64,000 nucleotides of DNA from Chitinophagaceae bacterium UBA1930 (GTDB lineage: Bacteria; Bacteroidota; Bacteroidia; Chitinophagales; Chitinophagaceae), in contig DDFK01000002.1 of NCBI GenBank assembly GCA_002337145.1, forward strand, positions 248,001-312,000, given 5' to 3'. Shown here in pieces: positions 9,755-16,689 of the stretch. A program made the translations under genes and the position numbers. The notes beneath the pieces are model-generated. The model was not told the DNA's origin, searched no databases, and saw nothing but the letters and a program-made list of their open reading frames with translations. How positions within the stretch are numbered: position 1 is the stretch's first letter; every line of letters begins with the position of its first letter.

Positions 9755-9779
9755 AGCCCTGCTACACTGTAGCAGGGCT
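9755..9779 (-). terminator. Terminator of the YceI gene
   Basis: AGCCCTGCTACA (9755-9766) and TGTAGCAGGGCT (9768-9779) are perfect complements. Read on the minus strand the stem is followed by TTTTTTG, so it terminates transcription from the YceI gene. Confidence 0.75.
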
Positions 9780-9807
9780 TACAAGCTATAAATGCTATAG
9801 CCAATAA

Positions 9808-10371
9808 TTATTTGGCAGAAATGTGAACAGAAAACTGAACATCATCGCTAACCATTGGGCTGTTAAGACCAATCAGTTTTTTGTTTACAGCGAAAAATGC
9901 TTCTGCAAAAAGGCCTTTTTCGTTAATGCTCCTGATGTAAGCAGGAAATTTGATCGGGGCGTCAACACCTTTAAAGCTCAATACACCAGCAATTTCAGCC
10001 TGTACAGCTGAGCTGTAAGTAACTGATTTAATTTCCAATACTGCTTCTGGGTATTTAGCAGCATCCAAGAAATCTGCTGATTTCAAATGGCCATCCAGTT
10101 TTTCGCCAGCACCATCGGTACTTTTAACACCAGCAACGTCCAATACAAACTTACCGCCAGTCAGTTTGCCACCGTCAACAGTTACCGTACCGCTTTTAAT
10201 AGGAACGATACCTGGGTGTGAGTGGTCTTTTACGCTTCCGCTCCATTCAACCCTGGATTTGTCTGTAGCTACAGTAAGTGTAGTATCAGCAACACTTTTG
10301 GTTGCCGGTGCAAATGAATAGATGCCTGTTAGCAATAAAGCTGAGGCAAGTGCCAAGAAACTTTTCTTCAT
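9808..10371 (-). CDS. YceI-family periplasmic protein
   Basis: The ATG at 10371 gives 187 residues with signal peptide MKKSFLALASALLLTGIYSFA. The mature part matches the YceI lipocalin-like beta-barrel: VATDKSRVEWSGSVKDHSH near the start, GGKFVLDVAGVKSTD, HLKSADFLDAAKYPEA (the characteristic SxDFLDaxkyP stretch) and a C-terminal DDVQFSVHISAK. YceI proteins bind isoprenoid or other amphipathic molecules in the periplasm; the role in Bacteroidota is not settled. A good Bacteroidota promoter lies 40-70 bases upstream and a strong terminator follows, so it is monocistronic. Confidence 0.88.
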   Translation of the reverse strand: MKKSFLALASALLLTGIYSFAPATKSVADTTLTVATDKSRVEWSGSVKDHSHPGIVPIKSGTVTVDGGKLTGGKFVLDVAGVKSTDGAGEKLDGHLKSADFLDAAKYPEAVLEIKSVTYSSAVQAEIAGVLSFKGVDAPIKFPAYIRSINEKGLFAEAFFAVNKKLIGLNSPMVSDDVQFSVHISAK

Positions 10372-10412
10372 GATTATAGGTTTTGTTTTTGTTGAATAAT
10401 TTTTTGAGAATG

Positions 10413-10444
10413 CAAACATAGTAATTGCATGTATATACATCAAA
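10413..10444 (-). promoter_or_regulatory. Promoter of the YceI gene with palindromic spacer
   Basis: On the minus strand TTTG (10444-10441) is followed after 20 bases by TATGTTTG (10420-10413), an exact match to TTTG-N-TAnnTTTG. Within the spacer, 10429-10440 is the perfect palindrome ATGTATATACAT, a possible operator. The expected leader is about 35 bases. Confidence 0.65.
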
Positions 10445-10662
10445 TTTATTTTTGACTACTTTTTCACAGGAAAAGCAGTTTTGCAAAGAACCTGCCAAAA
10501 TGGTCCGGGTTGGGAATAATCATGAAAGCTTGATATTGGATGTGGCAGCATACTAATTATTGGCTGTCATGCAATCGTTGCCAGTTTTTAATGGTACTAA
10601 TTGGAAAATACCGTTTTTTAAAAAGTTGATTCTCTTATCTTCGCCACACTAAATTTTTACAC

Positions 10663-11874
10663 ATGAACCTTCATGAATATCAAGCTAAGGAATTGCTTAA
10701 AAAATACAATGTACCCGTACAAGAGGGCATTGCTGTAGAGAGTGTTATGGCTGCTGAAGAAGCGTACCGCCAGATAAAGACACAAACCAACAACAATTTT
10801 GCAGTGATCAAGGCTCAGATACATGCTGGTGGCCGTGGTAAGGGCAAGGTAAACGAGAGTGGTTTGAACGGTGTAAAAGTTGCCAAAAGTTTGGAAGATA
10901 TCAGCACATACGCTAAAGGTATTTTAGGCGGTACACTGGTTACCATACAAACAGGTCCTGCCGGTAAAAAAGTAAGCAAAGTATTGATTGCACAGGATGT
11001 TTACTATCCTGGTCCCAACGAAACCAAAGAATTTTACCTGTCTATCTTATTGGATAGGGCAAAAGGCCAGAACGTAATCATGTATTCAACCGAAGGTGGT
11101 ATGGACATTGAAGAAGTGGCCCATAACACACCAGAAAAAATATACAAAGAGTGGGTACACCCAAGCGGTGGCCTACAAGGTTTCCAGGCAAGGAAAATTG
11201 CCTTTAACCTGGGCCTGAGCGGCGAGGCGTTCAAGAACTGCGTAAAATTTGTGACCAACTTGTACAATGCCTATGTTGGTTTGGATTGTGCCATGTTGGA
11301 GATTAACCCATTGTTCAAAACAAGTGATGAAAAAATAATTGCAGTTGACTGTAAAATGGGCCTTGATGAAAATGCCCTGATGCGTCACCCTGACCTGGCT
11401 GCATTGAGAGATGTAACAGAAGAAGACCCTACCGAAGTGGAAGCTGGTCAATTTAATTTGAACTTTGTGAAATTGGATGGCAACGTAGGCTGCATGGTAA
11501 ACGGTGCAGGACTTGCAATGGCTACCATGGATATGATTAAACTAAGTGGCGGTGAGCCTGCTAACTTCCTGGACGTAGGTGGTACCGCAAATGCTCAAAC
11601 GGTTGAAGCCGGTTTCCGCATCATCATGAAAGACCCTAATGTAAAGGCAATATTGATCAATATTTTTGGTGGCATTGTACGTTGCGACCGTGTTGCAGCT
11701 GGTGTTATTGAAGCTTACAATAAAATAGGCAATATTGAAATACCTATCATTGTACGTTTGCAAGGCACGAATGCTATTGAAGCCAAAAAACTGATTGACG
11801 AAAGTGGTTTAAAAGTACAGAGTGCTGTACAATTGAGCGAAGCTGCCGACCTGGTAAAGAAAGCAGTTGCTTAA
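10663..11874 (+). CDS. sucC: Succinyl-CoA synthetase beta subunit (ADP-forming)
   Basis: The 403-residue protein begins MNLHEYQAKELLKKYNVPV, diagnostic of SucC, and carries the ATP-grasp domain (about residues 1-240) with KAQIHAGGRGK and the CoA-ligase domain (about 245-395) with NGAGLAMATMD, GGEPANFLDVGG and ILINIFGGIVRCD. It joins succinyl-CoA hydrolysis to ADP or GDP phosphorylation in the citric acid cycle as an alpha-beta complex. The alpha subunit gene sucD is not in this window, a common split in Bacteroidota. Length is slightly above the usual 388 residues because of small insertions. Its stop overlaps the stop of the convergent SprT-like gene by four bases. Confidence 0.95.
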   Translation: MNLHEYQAKELLKKYNVPVQEGIAVESVMAAEEAYRQIKTQTNNNFAVIKAQIHAGGRGKGKVNESGLNGVKVAKSLEDISTYAKGILGGTLVTIQTGPAGKKVSKVLIAQDVYYPGPNETKEFYLSILLDRAKGQNVIMYSTEGGMDIEEVAHNTPEKIYKEWVHPSGGLQGFQARKIAFNLGLSGEAFKNCVKFVTNLYNAYVGLDCAMLEINPLFKTSDEKIIAVDCKMGLDENALMRHPDLAALRDVTEEDPTEVEAGQFNLNFVKLDGNVGCMVNGAGLAMATMDMIKLSGGEPANFLDVGGTANAQTVEAGFRIIMKDPNVKAILINIFGGIVRCDRVAAGVIEAYNKIGNIEIPIIVRLQGTNAIEAKKLIDESGLKVQSAVQLSEAADLVKKAVA

Positions 11875-12503
11875 TTAGTAACCGATACAAATTTTACTTC
11901 CGAAACCGGGCTGAAAGTATATTTCAGCCCGGTTTTTATTTCCGTGCACTCATACCGCTTCCTACGTTTTGATCCCTTTTGAAAAAGCCTGCCATTTTCT
12001 GTAGTAAAAAAAGCATTGTCTGGCAGCTGTTCAATGCTTGTATAGCCTTCGCGTTGGTTATCGTTATACTTTCTTAAAACAAGCAACAGTTCTGTTTCGC
12101 CATTGGCAGTAGCGGCAGGGTTAATAATGGATTTCTGCAATGCCTGTTCCACATCCGCCGGAAAAACTTTACGCTGTACAAAATCAACCAGCAATCTGCT
12201 ATAATTGTTTTTCCACTCCTTGCCATGGGCTTCTGCCCTGTACTTGTATTGCTCAAACGTAAGCAGGTGGGCCAGTTCATGCAATAGGGTAATTAAAAAT
12301 TCGTATTTGTTCAGGTTGCCGTTAACGGATATTTTATGGTTACTGCCAAGGCCAGCATGGCGGTAATCGCCCAGTACGGACTTCCTTTTTCTGCTAACGG
12401 TAAGATGTACTTTATAGTAATGTATATACTGCACAACGGGTTCAAAACTTCCGTCGGGAAGGTAGCCTGCCAATGCCTGCATGGGATGCTCAGTTACTGG
12501 CAT
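11871..12503 (-). CDS. SprT-like zinc metalloprotease-domain protein
   Basis: The 210-residue product has the zinc motif HELAH at residues 75-79, with a further histidine in RAEAHGKEW near residue 93, which is the SprT/SPRTN arrangement. The C-terminal KRRKRYECTEI segment sits where family members carry a zinc ribbon, but only one cysteine is visible, so the ribbon is degenerate. Function in bacteria is unproved; eukaryotic SPRTN cuts DNA-protein crosslinks. The start codon lies three bases beyond the end of the AtpI-like gene at 12507, implying cotranscription with it. Its last codons contain the sucC terminator on the opposite strand. Confidence 0.8.
   Translation of the reverse strand: MPVTEHPMQALAGYLPDGSFEPVVQYIHYYKVHLTVSRKRKSVLGDYRHAGLGSNHKISVNGNLNKYEFLITLLHELAHLLTFEQYKYRAEAHGKEWKNNYSRLLVDFVQRKVFPADVEQALQKSIINPAATANGETELLLVLRKYNDNQREGYTSIEQLPDNAFFTTENGRLFQKGSKRRKRYECTEIKTGLKYTFSPVSEVKFVSVTN
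11903..11935 (+). terminator. sucC terminator lying inside the convergent SprT-like coding region
   Basis: AAACCGGGCTGAAA (11903-11916), loop GTATA, TTTCAGCCCGGTTT (11922-11935) form a perfect 14-bp stem that runs into TTTTT on the plus strand. On the minus strand these bases encode residues near the end of the SprT-like protein. Confidence 0.8.
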
Positions 12504-12506
12504 CGG

Positions 12507-12902
12507 TTATTGTTTTTTGTTTAATAGCAATGCGGCCCTCACTTCGGCAACCATATATACTACATACAGTCCCATTACAATGGCAATGGCAGCAATGTTC
12601 CTGTTCTGTTTGGCAAGCAATAAGTAAATAACTGCAGCAATGCCCAATGCCATCATTTTTATCAGCATGGCACCCATAATGCTTCTTACCAAAACATTGG
12701 GGTTGGTATTCTTTGCGGCTTTTACATGCATGGCCAATGTTATAAAAGCCAGCACAAAAAGCAGCAGGTTGCCGCCCAAAACAACGGTATGGTCCACCTG
12801 CATGCTTTGCAGCTTATTGGCAAAACTTAACAATGCAGTATTAATGATGACGAATAGGAACAGGGTAGGTGTTATGAGTTTCAAAAAAGTATTCTTCTGC
12901 AT
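12507..12902 (-). CDS. Small AtpI-like polytopic membrane protein
   Basis: The 131 residues form four hydrophobic segments (about 8-28, 42-60, 72-98 and 102-125) with a basic tail LLLNKKQ. Position directly after an AtpZ/AtpI gene, with two bases between the reading frames, and the four-helix layout match the AtpI-like proteins that usually precede the ATP synthase a-subunit gene in Bacteroidota. No atpB follows here; instead a SprT-like gene does. The function is therefore only suggested by position: assembly of the ATP synthase rotor ring or magnesium handling. Sequence similarity alone would not allow a name. Confidence 0.6.
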   Translation of the reverse strand: MQKNTFLKLITPTLFLFVIINTALLSFANKLQSMQVDHTVVLGGNLLLFVLAFITLAMHVKAAKNTNPNVLVRSIMGAMLIKMMALGIAAVIYLLLAKQNRNIAAIAIVMGLYVVYMVAEVRAALLLNKKQ

Positions 12903-12904
12903 CT

Positions 12905-13105
12905 TTATTTTTTGTTCGTGTCCTTAACGGTTTTAAAAATCATACCAACAAGCACTATCAAAGGTAAAACCCAAACGAGTAGCGGAAATGGCAGCTTTGC
13001 TTTTTCATCTGTCCAATAGCCAATATAAGTGGCCACGCCCAATGAAGCCAGTAACTGAAAAGCAAGGCCAGCATACTTATACAGCAATTGTTTATTGCTC
13101 TCCAT
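12905..13105 (-). CDS. AtpZ/AtpI-family protein
   Basis: This 66-residue protein has two transmembrane helices (AGLAFQLLASLGVATYIGYW and LLVWVLPLIVLVGMIF) joined by the short loop TDEKAKLPFP. The first helix with its GxxxGYW-like pattern and the D-x-x-x-x-x-P loop are the hallmarks of the AtpZ/AtpI family, small partners of the F-type ATP synthase. It sits between an M23-anchor-like gene and an AtpI-like gene, each separated by a few bases, so the four minus-strand genes from 13506 to 11871 look like one transcript. No ATP synthase subunit gene is present nearby. Confidence 0.8.
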   Translation of the reverse strand: MESNKQLLYKYAGLAFQLLASLGVATYIGYWTDEKAKLPFPLLVWVLPLIVLVGMIFKTVKDTNKK

Positions 13106-13110
13106 ACATG

Positions 13111-13506
13111 CTACTCCTTGGAAATATTTTTTGGGTCAACCTGAATGGACACTGTATCCCGCTGTGTAGGTGTGGTACCCGTCAATACTTTTTTTACGCT
13201 TTCCAGGTACTGGTCCTTGTATTTAATAGCCTGCTCCAAAGAGTCGGTCCTTATTTTCAGCACCTGCAAATCGGCCCGGCTTTGCCTGGTGCCATAACCC
13301 GGTATATAATATTTTAATGGGGTAAATGCCAGTAATGCCACGGTAAAGCTTACCAATAGCACAAAAACCGTACTCATGCCAATATACACACTCAGCCTGC
13401 TTAACCTAAAAGTTGCCACTTCCTCATACGTGTCATCGTTCATCACCACCAACCTATAGCGGTTCCTGAGACGTTTAAGCGTATTATTGGGTGTTTCGTT
13501 TGCCAT
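13111..13506 (-). CDS. Membrane-anchored protein resembling the N-terminus of M23 peptidases
   Basis: The 131 residues start MANETPNNTLKRLRNRYRLVV, then MNDDTYEEVATFRLSRLSVY and one transmembrane helix at about residues 42-64, followed by TPLKYYIPGYGTRQ and a short coiled segment. In Bacteroidota, this same lead-in occurs at the start of LytM/M23 zinc peptidases of about 280-320 residues. Here the protein ends before any HxxxD or HxH motif, so no peptidase domain exists. It could be a stand-alone scaffold or a truncated gene. The clean stop and close spacing to the AtpZ gene favour a genuine short protein. Confidence 0.6.
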   Translation of the reverse strand: MANETPNNTLKRLRNRYRLVVMNDDTYEEVATFRLSRLSVYIGMSTVFVLLVSFTVALLAFTPLKYYIPGYGTRQSRADLQVLKIRTDSLEQAIKYKDQYLESVKKVLTGTTPTQRDTVSIQVDPKNISKE

Positions 13507-13622
13507 CTTGTTAAATCAGGTTTAAAGGTACTATTCTGTTGGCTTAGTTCAAGGCAGATTTGGAAATTAACTGTACTTTTAATTCACTTATGTTTGCTTT
13601 AGAAAGTATGATTGATTACTCT

Positions 13623-16607
13623 ATGCAGAATTTAAAAAAATTAATGGCTTTTGTGATGTTGATTGTTGCGGCAGCAACGGTTAGTGCCCAGCCAAATACC
13701 AGTGTTGATTTAGATAAGGACAAACCCAAGCAATATGAAAACCGCAGGCTGAATTCGGAAAAGACCGGTGAAAAAAAATTTACCCTGCCCCGACGCATAG
13801 CACAAAATACCTATACCCATTTCAACTATTATTTTAATGCCAACAATAAGCTGAACGAGATTGTTGCAAGGGCAAAAACAGGTTATAAAGACGATTACAC
13901 CAAATTGCTCTCCTTTTACAATTACAATTTGGATGGTACTTCAAAAGATAAAGTTGAACTGGACTCCGTAATTTTTAAATGTACGGCAGGCATCCTGTTG
14001 CACGACCTCAGAAATGCATGGATCGATAATATGTATATGCTATTGGGCAGGGCATATTTGCTACGTAAGGATTTTGATTCTGCCGCAGGCTGCTTTCAAT
14101 ACATCAACTACACATACGCACCCAAAGACGATGGCTACGATATACCACTTGGAAGCAACAACAGCAATACCAATGGCGTGTTTACCATTGCCACAAAAGA
14201 AAAAAGGAATTTGTGGAGCCAGATTACTTCACGCCCACCAAGCCGCAACGAAAGTTTCATTTGGCAGGCAAGGAACTACCTGGAACAAGACCTCATTGGC
14301 GAAGCTTCGGGATTATTAAGCATTTTGAGAAGTGACCCATACTTTCCGAAACGTTTGCAAACAGACCTGCATGAAATGGTGGCGTACATGTTTTACAAGC
14401 AACAGGTGTACGACAGTGCTGCATGGCATTTGCAGAAGTCGCTGGACAATGCAGAAGGCAGGCTGGAGCAATCGCGATGGGAATACCTATGTGGCCAACT
14501 GTACCAAATTGAACGCAAAGACAGCAGTGCCATTAAGATGTATGAACGCTCCATTAAACATACCATTGACCCGTTGATGGAAGTATATGCAAGGTTGAAT
14601 ATTGTGGCTGTTTCGTCCGGCAGCAAAAAGGATGCATTGCAGGAAAACCTGAACGAACTGCTAAAGCTGGCCAAACGTGATAAGTATGCTGAGTACAGGG
14701 ATATTATTTACTATGCCGCAGCCATGCTTGAACTGAAACGCAACAACTATGATGGTGCACAGACCAACCTGCTAAAAAGCGTTAAATATAATATTGACAA
14801 CCCGCAACAAAAGGCGGTCAGTTTTATTTTACTGGGCGATTTGAATTACAACAGGAAAGAATACGTGCTGGCACATAATTTTTACGACAGTGTGCAATTG
14901 TCAACTGCAAAAAATATTGACAGGGAAGATTCTGCCAGGGTAAACCTGAGAAGGCCACCATTAAAAATAATTGCTGCAAATATTCAGACCATTGCATTTG
15001 AAGACAGCGTACAACGGATTGCAGCCATGCCCGAAGCAGAACGGGTACTGTTCATAAAAAAACTGCTTAAAAAATTACGCAAGGAGCAGGGTTTGAAAGG
15101 TGGTGATGATGAAGGCTCGTACAACACTGCTTCGGCCACATCGTCAAAAGATGCGGACCTGTTTGGTGACAGTAAAGGCGAGTGGTATTTTTCGAACGAC
15201 AATCTAAAAACAAAAGGTCTAAATGAATTCAAGTCTAGGTGGGGCAAAAGATCCAACGTAGATAACTGGAGAAGACAGGGAGCCATTGACAAAATTTCGA
15301 ATACTGCCCGGAACGTTGGGACATTGGACGTGGATGATACCGGAACAAAACCCATATTATCAAAAGGTACTGTTGCTGCCCCCGACAAAAGTGAGGAAGA
15401 GAATGCAGACCTGAGCTTTGAAGGGTTGATGAGCAGGTTGCCATTAACAAAAGAAAGGCTGGAAGCATCCGACAATAAAATAATGAACGCCTTGTATAGC
15501 AATGGCGAAACTTTTCAGAACAAACTGGAAGACTTCCCATCTGCCATTGATGCCTATGATGAACTGCTGCGTAGGTTTGGCATGTTCAAGAAAAAGGAAC
15601 AGACTTTGTTCAACCTGTATTACTGCAGCCTGAAAGCAGGTTTGCAAAGCAAGGCCGACTCTGCCAAGAATGCTTTGAACACTACGTTTGGCGATGGTGA
15701 CTATACCAACAAATTAAGGGCAGGCAGCAACAACGATGGCAAACAAAAAGATGAAGCCGTAACCAAAAAATATGAAAACATTTACGGCCTGTTTGTAGAA
15801 GGCAAGTTTGAAGAAGCAAAAAGGGAAAAGGCAAAAGCGGATGCCCAGTACAGCAACAATTATTGGACGCCACAATTGCTTTACATAGAAGCCGTGTACT
15901 ACATTAAACAACGCAGCGACGATACCGCAATAGCCAAACTGCAATCACTGACAAGCATGTTCCCCAAATCGCCATTGGTAGAAAAAGCCAAGACAATGAT
16001 TGACGTGCTGAAACGCAGGACAGAAATTGAAACCTATTTGACCAACCTGAAAGTGGAGCGTGCAGAAGACGATGTAAACAAAGGTGTGGACCTGGTTGCA
16101 CCAACAACCACCGGAAAAAATATTGATGCCAAGACAAACGATGTGGTGAAGCAGCCTGTAAAGGAACTGAAACCAATAGAAAAAGCAATTGACACAAAGC
16201 CTGCGGTTACTGTTACGAAAGATAAGTTTAGTTTCATTGCAACAGACACGCAATATGTAATGGTGGTATTGGACAAGGTGGACCGTGTATTCATCAACGA
16301 AGCCAAGAGTGCATTTGCCCAATACAACCGTCAACGTTTATACAACCAGGTAATCAATATTTCAACTGTTGCACTAAACGAACAATACACCGTATTGCTG
16401 CTTGGGCCTTTTGCCGATGCTTCCAAAGCGGTGGAATATATGGACAGGGTAAGACCAGTAACCCCTACGCAAATATTGAACTGGCTATCGGCCGACAAAT
16501 ATGCGTACAGCATTATCAGCAACAGCAACTTTGAAGTACTTAAAACAAATAAGGAAGTTGCCAATTATCAACAATTGCTTAAACAGGCACTGCCAGGCAA
16601 GTTCTGA
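13623..16607 (+). CDS. porW: Large TPR periplasmic protein, PorW/SprE-like (type IX secretion)
   Basis: The ATG at 13623 gives 994 residues with signal peptide MQNLKKLMAFVMLIVAAATV ending at AQ; upstream in-frame starts would bury the signal. The body is mostly helical repeats of tetratricopeptide type (for example YMLLGRAYLLRKDFDSA, EMVAYMFYKQQVYDSA and YYAAAMLELKRNNYDGA). A charged segment lies near residues 480-600. The last 120 residues contain YVMVVLDKVDRVFINEAKSA and YTVLLLGPFADASKA, a SPOR-like end seen in PorW/SprE. That family is needed for type IX secretion and gliding in Bacteroidota. The neighbours AtpZ and PBP1A match my recollection of porW loci. There is no lipobox cysteine, unlike described family members. 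Confidence 0.6.
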   Translation: MQNLKKLMAFVMLIVAAATVSAQPNTSVDLDKDKPKQYENRRLNSEKTGEKKFTLPRRIAQNTYTHFNYYFNANNKLNEIVARAKTGYKDDYTKLLSFYNYNLDGTSKDKVELDSVIFKCTAGILLHDLRNAWIDNMYMLLGRAYLLRKDFDSAAGCFQYINYTYAPKDDGYDIPLGSNNSNTNGVFTIATKEKRNLWSQITSRPPSRNESFIWQARNYLEQDLIGEASGLLSILRSDPYFPKRLQTDLHEMVAYMFYKQQVYDSAAWHLQKSLDNAEGRLEQSRWEYLCGQLYQIERKDSSAIKMYERSIKHTIDPLMEVYARLNIVAVSSGSKKDALQENLNELLKLAKRDKYAEYRDIIYYAAAMLELKRNNYDGAQTNLLKSVKYNIDNPQQKAVSFILLGDLNYNRKEYVLAHNFYDSVQLSTAKNIDREDSARVNLRRPPLKIIAANIQTIAFEDSVQRIAAMPEAERVLFIKKLLKKLRKEQGLKGGDDEGSYNTASATSSKDADLFGDSKGEWYFSNDNLKTKGLNEFKSRWGKRSNVDNWRRQGAIDKISNTARNVGTLDVDDTGTKPILSKGTVAAPDKSEEENADLSFEGLMSRLPLTKERLEASDNKIMNALYSNGETFQNKLEDFPSAIDAYDELLRRFGMFKKKEQTLFNLYYCSLKAGLQSKADSAKNALNTTFGDGDYTNKLRAGSNNDGKQKDEAVTKKYENIYGLFVEGKFEEAKREKAKADAQYSNNYWTPQLLYIEAVYYIKQRSDDTAIAKLQSLTSMFPKSPLVEKAKTMIDVLKRRTEIETYLTNLKVERAEDDVNKGVDLVAPTTTGKNIDAKTNDVVKQPVKELKPIEKAIDTKPAVTVTKDKFSFIATDTQYVMVVLDKVDRVFINEAKSAFAQYNRQRLYNQVINISTVALNEQYTVLLLGPFADASKAVEYMDRVRPVTPTQILNWLSADKYAYSIISNSNFEVLKTNKEVANYQQLLKQALPGKF

Positions 16608-16689
16608 TTCAATAAAACCCAATAAATTTTAATCAATACCAGTTACAATATTTTTATTGTAAACAGCAATAGCACTAAAAAAACAATAC

